A stretch of DNA of 64,000 bases from Chitinophagaceae bacterium (GCA_023957125.1 JAMLHL010000006.1:144680-208679); one strand, 5' to 3'; shown: positions 8,767 to 18,052, counted from the first letter of the stretch. Translations and numbers: made by a program. The notes: a model not told the origin generated them from the letters alone.

Positions 8767-9342
8767 ATGCAGCACCCCGACCAGAAATATATCAATGCTC
8801 TGATAGAAAACGATGCAGTAATGCTGGAAGAACTTTATCGGAAATTTGCCGATAAGATAAAATGGATGATTATCCGGAACAACGGTACGGAAACGGATGC
8901 TGCGGATGTGTTCCAGGAGGCTTTGCTTTCTATCTATAATAAGGCCAAAACCGGTGGATTTGAGCTTACCTGCCCTTTGGAGGCCTTTTTATATATGGTT
9001 TGTAAAAACAAATGGCTCAATATGTTGAACAGGAGAAAAGTGCAGAAGGTAACATTTTCCGATACCGGAGGATATAATAATATAGGAGAAGACAGTTTCG
9101 GGCTTGCGGAAGAATGTATATTAAAGCAGGAGCGGAGCGATCTGCTTAGGGAAAAGCTGGCCGAATTGGGGGAAAGTTGCAGAAGCATTCTTCAATTAAG
9201 CTGGAGCGGGATTTCTATGGATGAGGTAGCCCGGAAGCTGAGTGTAACCTATGGTTATGTACGGAAAAAAAAGTCGGAATGCATGGCCCGGCTGATTACC
9301 CTGGTGAAGCAATCTCCTCAGTATGAACTATTGAAATGGTAA
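8767..9342 (+). CDS. ECF-family RNA polymerase sigma factor
   Basis: A 191-residue extracytoplasmic-function sigma factor. Region 2 is at about 20-90 (with DAADVFQEALLSIY near 45-58 and the FLYMVCKNKWLNMLNRR helix). Region 4 is at about 125-180, with a helix-turn-helix ISMDEVARKLSVTYGYVRKK. The frame is open to a TTG at 8752; the ATG at 8767 is preferred. The next gene starts 3 bp after the stop and encodes a membrane protein with an anti-sigma-like N-terminus. The pair therefore probably forms a membrane-stress switch that controls the protease genes downstream. Confidence 0.9.
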   Translation: MQHPDQKYINALIENDAVMLEELYRKFADKIKWMIIRNNGTETDAADVFQEALLSIYNKAKTGGFELTCPLEAFLYMVCKNKWLNMLNRRKVQKVTFSDTGGYNNIGEDSFGLAEECILKQERSDLLREKLAELGESCRSILQLSWSGISMDEVARKLSVTYGYVRKKKSECMARLITLVKQSPQYELLKW

Positions 9343-9345
9343 ACT

Positions 9346-10116
9346 ATGAATGACAGGAAATCTTATTATATAGAGCAAATCGAAAATTATCTCTCGGGAA
9401 ACTTTTCCCCGGAAGAAAAATTACGATTTGAAACAGCGTTGAAAACAGATGCCGGGCTGAATGAATATTTTAGATTGTACCAGGCGATTGATACGGAAAT
9501 GCGGGAAACACAAAAGTACCGTGCAAAGGAAACGGCTTTAAAAAACACCCTCAAAAAACTGAATGCAGTGTACTTCGGGTCTGGCGCAAAAACCGTACCT
9601 ATGCACGGGTATAAAAAATGGTACCGGCTTTCTTTGTCGGCTGCTGCCGTATTGATATTGGTGCTGACCGCCTACTTCCTGTTTTTTCAGCGTACCAACG
9701 ATCTTCCGCAATATGCCAGCCGGTATGTAAAAAATGAACTGTCTCAATTAAGTCTTACGATGGATGGCGGGCGGGATAGTCTGCAGCAGGGAATGGCCGC
9801 TTTTAATGATAAGGCATACGCCAGGGCGCTGCAAATTTTTAAGGCCATCTATGAGGCGCATCCCGAAAATAATGATGCCTTGAAGTATGCGGGGATCACC
9901 TGCCTGGTAACCAGGGACTACGATCAGGCCATAGCCTGTTTTGAGGAGCTTGCGGCAAAAAAAGGACTTTTCAGTAATCCCGGCGTATTTTTGAAGGCAG
10001 TGGTGTTGCTGGCGCGTAATGAAGGGGGGGATGTGCAGGAGGCAAAACTATTGTTGCGGCGGGTAGTTGATGAAAACCTGGATGGCAGTACAGAAGCCGC
10101 GCGCTGGTTGAAGTGA
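9346..10116 (+). CDS. Membrane anti-sigma-like protein with periplasmic TPRs
   Basis: A 256-residue protein. The cytoplasmic N-terminus (1-90) contains IENYLSGNFSPEEKLRFE, the pattern seen at the start of many anti-sigma factors. One transmembrane helix lies at about 94-114 (LSLSAAAVLILVLTAYFLFF). The periplasmic part has TPR-like helical pairs: AFNDKAYARALQIFKAIYEAHPENNDALKYAG and the next unit around DYDQAIACFEEL. It begins 3 bp after the ECF sigma gene and precedes the subtilase by 60 bp. The anti-sigma role is inferred from position and architecture; no zinc-binding HxxxCxxC motif is present. Confidence 0.75.
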   Translation: MNDRKSYYIEQIENYLSGNFSPEEKLRFETALKTDAGLNEYFRLYQAIDTEMRETQKYRAKETALKNTLKKLNAVYFGSGAKTVPMHGYKKWYRLSLSAAAVLILVLTAYFLFFQRTNDLPQYASRYVKNELSQLSLTMDGGRDSLQQGMAAFNDKAYARALQIFKAIYEAHPENNDALKYAGITCLVTRDYDQAIACFEELAAKKGLFSNPGVFLKAVVLLARNEGGDVQEAKLLLRRVVDENLDGSTEAARWLK

Positions 10117-10155
10117 CAAGCGGGGTCTCCCTTAGAAGATGATGAAGCGCCGTTC

Positions 10156-10163
10156 TACCTTTG
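10156..10163 (+). promoter_or_regulatory. Possible internal -7 element before the subtilase gene
   Basis: TACCTTTG, an exact TAnnTTTG match, 13 nt before the subtilase ATG. No convincing -33 element is seen. It may let the protease pair be expressed separately from the sigma/anti-sigma pair. Confidence 0.35.
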
Positions 10164-10176
10164 TAATCTCAATTGT

Positions 10177-11643
10177 ATGTTCAATATTATCCCTGTCACC
10201 ATCCGGACTACTTATCTAAAGCTGTTGACTTTATTATGCATGGTTATGGTTTTCGGGTGCGAATGTGGTTCGCCTGTAACCCGCGACTGGAGCAGTTACC
10301 AGATCCCTTCTCCTTATGAAGGTAAAAAGCCCGATCCCTATAAGCAATTGATCGTTTGGCTGAAGCCGGGAACTACGAGGCAGGAGTTTAATAAGTGGCT
10401 TCAGGACAGCATTGTAAAAAAAGAGAACAATGAATTAAAGATCCGTTTTGTATGCGGAAGTTGTGATTCAACTCTTTTTTTAATGGAAGGAAAAGGGGTA
10501 GAATTGTATATGCAGGGCGAAGTGGCCAATGGCGGCAGCAGCAGTAAAAAGAAGCCCAAAGTAACCGGCGAAAGTGAAGCGGTTTATTACAGCACCAATG
10601 TCCCGGTAAGGTTTCCCGGTGCAGTTGCCCCGGTAAAGCCGGCAAGATTTCCCGGCAAACCCTCATTTTCCGAACCCGGAGTGAAGGTGGCTGTATTTGA
10701 TACCGGGCTCGACACAGCGTTGGTGGACGCCTCTTACTTGTACAATGCCGCCGACAGTGCATGCATATCCGGTGGAAGCGCCGGGTGGAATTTTGTGGCC
10801 GGCACCAACAACTGGGCGGATGATAATGCCGGAAGACATGGCAGTATGGTAACGAAATTGATTACCGATGAAACGGAAAAATATCGGAAAAACAGCGTAT
10901 CCATTCTGCCGGTAAAGATTTTTGATGCCGATGGAACCAGCGACCTGTACAGCACATTGTGTGGTTTTGCTTATGCCAGCAACAGGAAGGTGGACATTAT
11001 TAATGCAAGTTTTGGCTATTATGAATCGAGGTACCGGTTCGATAGTTCCGGAGAAGAAACAGCGGGCTTAAGCTCCCCCTTGTTGTTACGGGCATTCATA
11101 GAGGAATATCTCACAAAGCATAATATTATTTTGGTGGCGGCAGCCGGTAATAAGGACGACGCTGCCGAGGACCCGGAATACAACCCTGTTGACCCTCTTC
11201 AGAAACGCAACCTGGACAGCGTACATTTTTACCCCGCATCACTGGCCCCTGTTCTTCCCGGCGTTATAGCGGTAACCACGGTGTACAAAGACATGGTTAG
11301 TCCCACCCAGAATTATTCGGGCAACATAGTGGATGTGGGGGTGCAGGCCGACGGGGTGGATAATAATGATCATTTCTATTTTATTAATCCTGTAGATCCC
11401 GGATCATCGCCTGTTTCGGGATCCTCTTTTGCCGCACCTGTAGCCACCGGGAAATTGGCAGCCTGGTACCATACTTATAAGCATTTATTGGTATCGCCAT
11501 CCCCCGCCGGTGTAAAAGACAGCATTTTCAACATTCTTGAAAGCAGGCCCTTCCCTTCTTTCTTATATCATCAGCCATCCCTGGCAGATAGGGTGAAAGA
11601 CGGAAAATGGATTGATAAAGGACGGACGGCGGGTTTTAAATAG
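10177..11643 (+). CDS. Subtilase (S8) family lipoprotein protease
   Basis: A 488-residue S8 serine peptidase. The leader ends in MVFGCEC, a lipobox placing the acylated Cys at residue 28. The mature protein is thus predicted to be a membrane-anchored envelope lipoprotein. The catalytic triad is complete: Asp175 in VAVFDTGLD, His221 in GRHGSMV, Ser417 in GSSFAAP, plus the oxyanion Asn in VAAAGNKDD. Residues 30-150 form an N-terminal extension of unknown function that includes a short Ser/Lys-rich linker. It precedes the CHAT protease gene by 38 bp and follows the anti-sigma-like gene. Subtilase plus CHAT suggests a proteolytic cascade; that is inference. Confidence 0.9.
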   Translation: MFNIIPVTIRTTYLKLLTLLCMVMVFGCECGSPVTRDWSSYQIPSPYEGKKPDPYKQLIVWLKPGTTRQEFNKWLQDSIVKKENNELKIRFVCGSCDSTLFLMEGKGVELYMQGEVANGGSSSKKKPKVTGESEAVYYSTNVPVRFPGAVAPVKPARFPGKPSFSEPGVKVAVFDTGLDTALVDASYLYNAADSACISGGSAGWNFVAGTNNWADDNAGRHGSMVTKLITDETEKYRKNSVSILPVKIFDADGTSDLYSTLCGFAYASNRKVDIINASFGYYESRYRFDSSGEETAGLSSPLLLRAFIEEYLTKHNIILVAAAGNKDDAAEDPEYNPVDPLQKRNLDSVHFYPASLAPVLPGVIAVTTVYKDMVSPTQNYSGNIVDVGVQADGVDNNDHFYFINPVDPGSSPVSGSSFAAPVATGKLAAWYHTYKHLLVSPSPAGVKDSIFNILESRPFPSFLYHQPSLADRVKDGKWIDKGRTAGFK

Positions 11644-11681
11644 TGGTATTTTCTTTCACTGTAAATACTTGGCTGAGCAGT

Positions 11682-14510
11682 ATGAAGCAAAAGAGTGTTT
11701 CAGGAAACAGGTGGATGTGCATGGCTCTGTGTTGGCTTACCGCAGGGTTGCTTGTTTGTATGCCTTGCGTTTCTCAGAATAGCCGGGGAAGGTATATATG
11801 GGATGCAATTATTGCCATTGAAAACGCAAAGCTGGATGATGCCCAAAAGTTGCAGCGTGCTTTGGCGCTTCAACGCGAATTTCAGGAGCAGAAACTTCCC
11901 GAAGATTCGGTGTATGCCCGTTTGCTGCACAGGATTGCCACCTTAGAGTTTCTTATGAATGCGGAGCGGGCCACAAAGGAGTCGGTGGATAACATGCTTC
12001 AGGCTATTGCTATCAATACCTCGGGGAAAAAAGGCGCGTCACCGGATTACGTGATCAATAGTTACTATAATCTCGCCGCTTTTTTTGAGTCGCTTCATAT
12101 CGGCAGCAAGGCTTTGCTTTATTACGATAGTGTTATCATCATCAACCGGGAAAGAAAACTGGAAAATAATCTGGCAACTGCCTGCAGGGTGTTAAAAGCG
12201 GAGATCCTGTTCCGCAACGGCGATTACCAGCAATGTATAGATGAATGCGTTGTGGGGCTGGCGGAGGGAAGGGATCGCAGAGACACTGAAGTTATAACCC
12301 AATTGTTCAACCGCAGGGCCCAGTCTTACGCTTATTTGAACCAGGTGGAAAATGCCCTTGCCGATACGGATTCTTCTGCACATTATGCGGCCATCTCCTC
12401 TGATGATTATGAACTGGCAACTGCGATGATGATAAAAGCCACGGTTCGTGCTTCTGATCACCCCGTTGCGGCAGAGCGGATTTTTGAGAAGGCGATTGGG
12501 CTCAGGCTTCGAACGCATGCATACCGGCAGATATCGGATGATTATACAGATTTTGGTAATTTCTATTTCCGCCGGCTGCAACGTTATAAACAGGCGCAGG
12601 ACTGTTACCAAAAGACGTTATGGTATGCTCAAAAAGCGGGCGACAACGAACGGCTGTGTAAGGGGTATATCAACCTTGCGGAAACCGCTTCCCGGATATC
12701 TCCGCAGAACGGATATGCGGCTACCCGTAAATACTACCGCCTGGCCCTGCAGGTGTTTGGAATGGATCCGGGCGATATGCTGCAGAACCCGCCTTTGAGC
12801 CGTTTTTCCGCTATTGGAAATACCGACCTCCTGCTGGTAATACTGAATAACAAAACAGAATTGCTGCTCAACCTGTACCGGTTAAATGGAGACCGGGAAT
12901 ACCTCCGGGGTTGTCTTTCCACCGCCCGGGTGATGGATTCAGCCATTGACCAGGCCCGGCGGCAGCAAATGGGAGAACAAAGCAAACTATATTGGAGACA
13001 ACGTGCCGGCACTTTTTTTGCTACGGCAATCAGCGCCTGTTACCTGGATAATAACGCCGCTCTTGCTTTTTATTTTATGGAAAAGAGCCGCGCGGTGCTG
13101 CTGAGCGATAAGCTGAATGAGTTAGGCGCAGCGGCGCATCTGCCGGAAGAAGAGAACAACAGGGGGCGTGTTTTTCTGCAACAGGTGGCGGCGGAGGAGC
13201 AACGTCTCCGGCAACTTTCTCCCAATGAACCATCATACACGTTGCAGGAATTGCGCCTGGTACAGGCCCAAGACAGCTTTCAGCGTTATATAAAAAGAAT
13301 CGAACAAAAATATCCTGCCTATTACAGGTATAAATATGCCGACCGGGTTCCGCTTCTTTCTGAACTACAAATGCGTTTGCAACAATACGGGGAAAGTTTT
13401 GTTCATTATTTTGTGGGCGACTCGCTGACGTATATGCTGGCGGTGTTGCCCAACCAGGTGAAGATGGTCGCGGTTCAAACAGATAATACCATGCAACTGA
13501 TAGCGGCATTATCGGACTATTGTTCGGATAAGCAACGGTTGAATAATGATTTTTCGGGATTTATAGTTTTATCACAGCAGTTGTATCAACGTCTTTTCAA
13601 ACCGCTGCATCTGCCTCCGGGGAAAGTAATATTATGCCCCGACCGCTTTTTATTTCCTTTCGAGGCTTTGTGCGCAGATGGTGGCGGGGCAGCCAGGTTC
13701 CTGGTATATGATTACGCTTTCAGTTATGTGTATTCGGCCGAGCATCTTTTGAGCCTGTTTGAACCCGGGCCTGCGAAAGGAAATTTTGCCGGTTTTGCGC
13801 CTGTAGCTTTCCGGGCGGAATTGCGCATGCCTGAATTAAAACGTTCTGCTTTCTTCCTGGAGCAGTCGGCCGGATGGTACAACAGTAAGGTATTATACAC
13901 CGGTTTGGAGGCCAGCAGGGATAATTTTATGAAAGTTGCGTCCGGCTATAGCATCGTAAATGTATTTTCCCATGCTGTTGCGGATACAGGCAATACCGAG
14001 CCCTTACTGTATTTTCAGGATTCCGTTTTACCCTTGTCGGAATTGCGCTCGTTCAACCGTCCGGCTACCCGGTTTATAATGTTGAGCGCCTGTATGACCA
14101 ATGTAGGGAAATATGCTGCCGGAGAGGGGGTTTACAGCATGGCCAGGGGGTTTACCGCAGTTGGGATACCCGCGGTAGCCGCCACCCTATGGAGGGCGGA
14201 TGAGAAAACGGTGTATGAAATCACCGGAAAATTGAATGAGTACCTGTCGGCAGGTATGCGGAAAGATGAGGCGTTACAAAAGGCCAAACTTTATTTCATG
14301 AAACAGGGGGAGAAGGAAAGAGAACTTCCTTACTATTGGGCAAATATGATACTGATGGGAAACCCTGAACCCGTAAGTTTATTACCGGGCTCCGTTATAA
14401 AACCGGATCTGGTAATATGGGTTTTGATCCTGGCAACAGGTGGGGTGGTATTATCGGCATGGGTAGTCCTAAAAAAGCGCAGGGGTGCCGGGGCCCGGAA
14501 GAATGACTGA
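11682..14510 (+). CDS. Exported TPR-CHAT domain protease with C-terminal anchor
   Basis: A 942-residue protein. It has a signal peptide at about 1-32 (CMALCWLTAGLLVCMPCVSQ), a long TPR-like helical region at about 35-450, a coiled linker with EEQRLRQL near 505, and a CHAT (caspase HetF-associated with TPRs) domain at about 580-905. A transmembrane helix follows at about 907-929, with a basic tail KKRRGAGARK. The caspase-type dyad is intact: His764 in NVFSHAVAD and Cys804 in LSACMTNVG. It is predicted to sit in the periplasm, anchored at its C-terminus. The frame runs upstream to a GTG at 11643, but the ATG at 11682 starts a proper leader. Last gene of the ECF locus. Confidence 0.9.
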   Translation: MKQKSVSGNRWMCMALCWLTAGLLVCMPCVSQNSRGRYIWDAIIAIENAKLDDAQKLQRALALQREFQEQKLPEDSVYARLLHRIATLEFLMNAERATKESVDNMLQAIAINTSGKKGASPDYVINSYYNLAAFFESLHIGSKALLYYDSVIIINRERKLENNLATACRVLKAEILFRNGDYQQCIDECVVGLAEGRDRRDTEVITQLFNRRAQSYAYLNQVENALADTDSSAHYAAISSDDYELATAMMIKATVRASDHPVAAERIFEKAIGLRLRTHAYRQISDDYTDFGNFYFRRLQRYKQAQDCYQKTLWYAQKAGDNERLCKGYINLAETASRISPQNGYAATRKYYRLALQVFGMDPGDMLQNPPLSRFSAIGNTDLLLVILNNKTELLLNLYRLNGDREYLRGCLSTARVMDSAIDQARRQQMGEQSKLYWRQRAGTFFATAISACYLDNNAALAFYFMEKSRAVLLSDKLNELGAAAHLPEEENNRGRVFLQQVAAEEQRLRQLSPNEPSYTLQELRLVQAQDSFQRYIKRIEQKYPAYYRYKYADRVPLLSELQMRLQQYGESFVHYFVGDSLTYMLAVLPNQVKMVAVQTDNTMQLIAALSDYCSDKQRLNNDFSGFIVLSQQLYQRLFKPLHLPPGKVILCPDRFLFPFEALCADGGGAARFLVYDYAFSYVYSAEHLLSLFEPGPAKGNFAGFAPVAFRAELRMPELKRSAFFLEQSAGWYNSKVLYTGLEASRDNFMKVASGYSIVNVFSHAVADTGNTEPLLYFQDSVLPLSELRSFNRPATRFIMLSACMTNVGKYAAGEGVYSMARGFTAVGIPAVAATLWRADEKTVYEITGKLNEYLSAGMRKDEALQKAKLYFMKQGEKERELPYYWANMILMGNPEPVSLLPGSVIKPDLVIWVLILATGGVVLSAWVVLKKRRGAGARKND

Positions 14511-14643
14511 ATAGTTGCTTAAATTTGCGGTATATTTCTGAAAATGGTTGAGCAGATATTTTAGTAACTACCTGGTTTCCAGAAGAATTTGAATTTTGAC
14601 TGCTGAAGAAAATATTGGTTATATCAACAATTAATAAACAGAT

Positions 14644-15249
14644 ATGTATGCAGTTGGGAAGAAATTATCCGTGAGCAGGTTTTTCAGTTCAGATAAGCGG
14701 TTCAATACCCTTTACCCGGACCGGATCCGATTGCTGGCCGAGCGTCATTGGACGCCCCTGAGCGTGGCACGGAAAGTGGCTTTGTTTTTAGGTGCAGAGA
14801 AGGGCGCCCGGGTTCTTGATATTGGTAGTGGGGTAGGTAAGTTTTGCCTCAGCGCCGCTTATTATTCTCCGCAGACACATTTTTCCGGCGTTGAACAAAG
14901 AATGGAACTGATACAATATGCCGGGGCAGCAAAGCTGAAACTTGGATTAGAAAACGTTTCCTTCATACAGGGTAATTTCACGGAGTTGGATCTTCATGAC
15001 TTCAATCACTTTTATTTTTATAATGCCTTTTATGAAAACCTGGTCAGCGCGGAGAAGATAGATGCCAACGTAACATTTTCGGAGGAATTGTACCATTACT
15101 ATAACCGGTATCTGTACCGCCAGTTAGAAGACATGCCTGCGGGAACCAGGCTGGCCACTTTTTACAGCACGGGAAGTGAAGTGCCGGAAAGCTATTATAT
15201 TGTAGGTTCTGAAATGGACAACCTGCTGAAATTTTGGATCAGGGTTTAA
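14644..15249 (+). CDS. SAM-dependent methyltransferase, class I
   Basis: A 201-residue class I methyltransferase. The SAM-binding motif VLDIGSGVGKF lies at about 57-67, the acidic end of beta 2 in FSGVEQRMELI at about 82-92, and a motif near FIQGNFTELDL. The segment HFYFYNAFYENL replaces the usual DPPY or similar active-site block, so the substrate cannot be told. It lies 133 bp after the CHAT gene and 26 bp before the SulP gene. It may be co-transcribed with SulP, but a functional link is not evident. Confidence 0.8.
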   Translation: MYAVGKKLSVSRFFSSDKRFNTLYPDRIRLLAERHWTPLSVARKVALFLGAEKGARVLDIGSGVGKFCLSAAYYSPQTHFSGVEQRMELIQYAGAAKLKLGLENVSFIQGNFTELDLHDFNHFYFYNAFYENLVSAEKIDANVTFSEELYHYYNRYLYRQLEDMPAGTRLATFYSTGSEVPESYYIVGSEMDNLLKFWIRV

Positions 15250-15275
15250 GAAGTAGGTAGTTAAAGACATTGCAT

Positions 15276-16934
15276 ATGTTTAGACCAAAATTGGTTGACA
15301 CGCTAAAAAACTACAGTCGTCAGCAGTTGGCAAAGGATGTGATGGCGGGGCTGATCGTAGGCGTGGTGGCCTTGCCCTTGGCCATCGCCTTTGCGATCGC
15401 TTCAGGCGTTTCTCCCGAGAAAGGATTATACACCGCCGTAATCGCAGGTTTTATTATTTCGGTACTTGGTGGCAGCCGGGTACAGATAGGGGGTCCCACC
15501 GGGGCCTTCATTGTTATCGTATATGGTATTGTTCAGCAGTTTGGCGTGAACGGATTGATCATTGCAACCTTCCTTGCCGGACTGATGCTGATTATTATGG
15601 GGATAGCCCGGCTGGGCGCCATTATTAAGTTTATACCTTACCCGCTGATCGTGGGTTTCACCAGCGGCATCGCGCTTATTATTTTTTCTTCCCAGATAAA
15701 AGATTTTTTGGGTTTGGAGATGTCGGAAGTGCCAGCGGACTTTATCGAAAAATGGAAAAGCTATCTTAATTATGTTCAATCTGTAAATATATACGCGTTG
15801 CTGATAGCAGGTGGAACCGTAGCCGTAATTGTGCTTTGGCCGAAGATCACGCGCAAGATCCCCGGGTCGCTGGTGGCCTTATTGGTTGCCACCGCTGCTG
15901 TTCAGTTCCTGCATTTACCGGTGGAAACGATCGGTAGCCGTTTTGGCAGCATAGAATCTTCCTTCCCTTCTCCTGTCCTTCCCGGTATTGATTTTGCGAC
16001 GATTCAGAAATTAATAGCCCCTGCTTTTACCATCGCTATGCTGGGCGGTATAGAGTCGTTGTTGTCGGCCATAGTAGCAGACGGTATGATCGGAGGTAAC
16101 CACCGGTCCAACACAGAATTGATAGCCCAGGGCGTAGCCAATGTTTTTTCGTCTGTTTTTGGAGGGATTCCGGCCACCGGCGCTATTGCACGTACCGCCA
16201 CAAATATAAAAAACGGAGGACGAACCCCTGTTGCAGGGATCGTACATGCCATCACTTTATTGCTGATCATTTTGTTTGTTGGAAAGTGGGCAGCCCTGAT
16301 CCCCATGGCCGCGTTAGCGGGCATATTGGTGATAGTGGCTTATAATATGAGTGAATGGGAGAATTTTATTTCCGTAGCCCGCGGGCCGCGTGGCGATGCC
16401 GCCGTTTTACTGACTACTTTTTTACTCACCGTGTTGGTGGATTTAACCGTAGCGATAGAGATAGGGATGGTGCTGGCGGTGTTTTTATTTATGCGTAATA
16501 TGATAAAGTTTACGGATGTGCATATTATGACCGGTGATATTGCGGACCAGGCGGAAAGCGCCGACGAAAATGATATAGGCAACTATGTTATTCCGCACGA
16601 AATAGAAGTGTTTGAAATCAATGGCCCTTTGTTTTTTGGCGCTGCTTATAAGTTTAAAGACGCTATAAAGCATATCAAAAAGCCGCCAAAAGTATTCATT
16701 ATCCGGATGCGCAGCGTTCCTATCATTGATGCCACGGGCATAAGAACCCTGCGGGAGATTTATAAAGAATCAAAATCGCGTGGTACCAAACTGATCCTGT
16801 CGGAAGTGCACAGCCGGCAGGTAATGGATGAATTGCGGTCTGCGCGGCTGCTCTTTGCCATCGGCAAAGCCAATGTTACAGACAGTTTTGAGGCTGCCCT
16901 GAAAAGAAGCCATGAGGTGACAGCGGACAGGTGA
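15276..16934 (+). CDS. SulP family anion transporter with STAS domain
   Basis: A 552-residue inner-membrane SulP/SLC26 transporter. The membrane part (about 10-400) shows the family signature GVVALPLAIAFAIASGVSPEKGLYTA near the start and the QIGGPTGAFIVI half-helix. It is followed by a cytoplasmic STAS domain at about 435-545 (FEINGPLFFGAAYKFKDA, then IIDATGIRTL). Substrates of such transporters include sulfate, bicarbonate and dicarboxylates; the sequence does not decide. The ATG at 15276 is chosen over a TTG two codons earlier. Confidence 0.93.
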   Translation: MFRPKLVDTLKNYSRQQLAKDVMAGLIVGVVALPLAIAFAIASGVSPEKGLYTAVIAGFIISVLGGSRVQIGGPTGAFIVIVYGIVQQFGVNGLIIATFLAGLMLIIMGIARLGAIIKFIPYPLIVGFTSGIALIIFSSQIKDFLGLEMSEVPADFIEKWKSYLNYVQSVNIYALLIAGGTVAVIVLWPKITRKIPGSLVALLVATAAVQFLHLPVETIGSRFGSIESSFPSPVLPGIDFATIQKLIAPAFTIAMLGGIESLLSAIVADGMIGGNHRSNTELIAQGVANVFSSVFGGIPATGAIARTATNIKNGGRTPVAGIVHAITLLLIILFVGKWAALIPMAALAGILVIVAYNMSEWENFISVARGPRGDAAVLLTTFLLTVLVDLTVAIEIGMVLAVFLFMRNMIKFTDVHIMTGDIADQAESADENDIGNYVIPHEIEVFEINGPLFFGAAYKFKDAIKHIKKPPKVFIIRMRSVPIIDATGIRTLREIYKESKSRGTKLILSEVHSRQVMDELRSARLLFAIGKANVTDSFEAALKRSHEVTADR

Positions 16935-17036
16935 GTAATGAAAGAATGCTTTTAAAGTTCAGTATCTCCCTTTGCTTCACATGAGCGGTGAAGGACACCA
17001 ACCGGGGCGGTTGTTCTTAATACTTCGTAATAATAG

Positions 17037-17147
17037 GGTATCCCAAATTTTCGCTCCATCTGCGGCATTCCGGTCGGTGGGACACCGACCGGTAGTGAGT
17101 TCTACAGGCGGGTGTCTCACCCGCCTGCGAAAATATGGGATGCACCC
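17037..17147 (+). repeat. MITE-like palindromic element, copy 1
   Basis: A 110-bp unit that recurs at 21215-21324 in the same orientation with one mismatch. The ends form imperfect inverted repeats (TCCCAAATTTTCGC on the left; the right end reads GCGAAAATATGGGA). Inside are two perfect hairpins, CCGGTCGGTG-GGA-CACCGACCGG and AGGCGGGTG-TCT-CACCCGCCT, giving a three-way-junction fold. It is flanked by GTAATAATAG (17027-17036) and GTAATGATAG (17148-17157), a possible target duplication. No ORF. It ends 12 bp from the msrA stop. Confidence 0.8.
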
Positions 17148-17159
17148 GTAATGATAGCG

Positions 17160-17813
17160 TTATTCTTTTTTCAGCTTATCTTTAAATACTTTTTCAAATT
17201 TCTCCATCTTGGGTCTGATCACGTACTGACAGTAGGGGGCCCGGCCGTTAAGCCGGTAATAGTTTTGATGATAATTTTCTGCCGGGTAAAAGTTTCTGAG
17301 CGGTTCAATAGCGGTGACGACCGGGTTGGCCCAGGCGCCACTTTTATCCAGTTTTGCTTTATAGGCTTCCGCTTCTTCCTTTTGGATATTGTTGTGATAA
17401 AAAATAGCGCTGCGGTATTGGGGCCCGATATCGTTGCCCTGCCGGTTCAGCGTGGTGGGATCATGGGTTTCCCAGAAGACTTCCAGTAACTCATCGAAAC
17501 GGATGATTTTGGGATCGTAAATAATTTGTAAAGCTTCGGCATGCCCGGTGTTCTGTTCGCATACCTGTTCATAGGTTGGATTGGGTACATGACCTCCGCT
17601 ATATCCGCTGGTTACTTTGATCACTCCGTTCAATTCCTGGAAAACCGCTTCGGTACACCAGAAACAGCCGTTGGCAAAAGTGGCGGTGTCTGATTGGGTA
17701 GTGATACTGCTATCGTTTGGCATAATGTTATTTTTTAACGTATTGCTTTCTGCTCCGCAGGACAATAACACACCTGCAGCCATCCATCCCGACAGAAAGA
17801 TCAGGTATTTCAT
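17160..17813 (-). CDS. msrA: Peptide methionine sulfoxide reductase MsrA, lipoprotein form
   Basis: A 217-residue MsrA that reduces methionine-S-sulfoxide in proteins. Nucleophile Cys50 is in the signature GCFWCTE, with Cys53 and Glu55 alongside. The family segments SGYSGGHVPNPTYEQVC, HAEALQIIYDP and GPQYRSAIFY are all present. The N-terminus VLLSCG carries a lipobox (Cys19), so this copy is predicted to repair oxidised envelope proteins rather than cytoplasmic ones. It stands alone, framed by repeat elements on both sides. Confidence 0.95.
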   Translation of the reverse strand: MKYLIFLSGWMAAGVLLSCGAESNTLKNNIMPNDSSITTQSDTATFANGCFWCTEAVFQELNGVIKVTSGYSGGHVPNPTYEQVCEQNTGHAEALQIIYDPKIIRFDELLEVFWETHDPTTLNRQGNDIGPQYRSAIFYHNNIQKEEAEAYKAKLDKSGAWANPVVTAIEPLRNFYPAENYHQNYYRLNGRAPYCQYVIRPKMEKFEKVFKDKLKKE

Positions 17814-17903
17814 GATTTTATTTTTACAGGTGATATCATTCTTATTAAAACACCGTGCAAGTTACTAAATAATAAAATCCGGCAGCCGTTTGTCTTTTGT
17901 TCA

Positions 17904-18017
17904 GGGGCTGCGGGATTGGAGTGGAAAGCCCGGTGAGGCAAAGTGCACGGCTTTGTGCCGGACTTGTAGCGTAAAGCCCGGATTGCAGCTGATCGTGCTT
18001 CCACAGCTCACAGCCCC
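17904..18017. repeat. Structured intergenic element with internal direct repeats
   Basis: A 114-bp segment bounded by GGGGCTG (17904-17910) and CAGCCCC (18011-18017). It holds two related units, 17913-17933 and 17960-17981, both ending in AAAGCCCGG. Between them GGCAAAG and CTTTGTGCC can pair. It looks like a dispersed palindromic repeat or a structured RNA; no ORF is supported. Confidence 0.5.
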
Positions 18018-18052
18018 AATAAAATACTAAAACTTCGTCAGCGTTTATCCCC

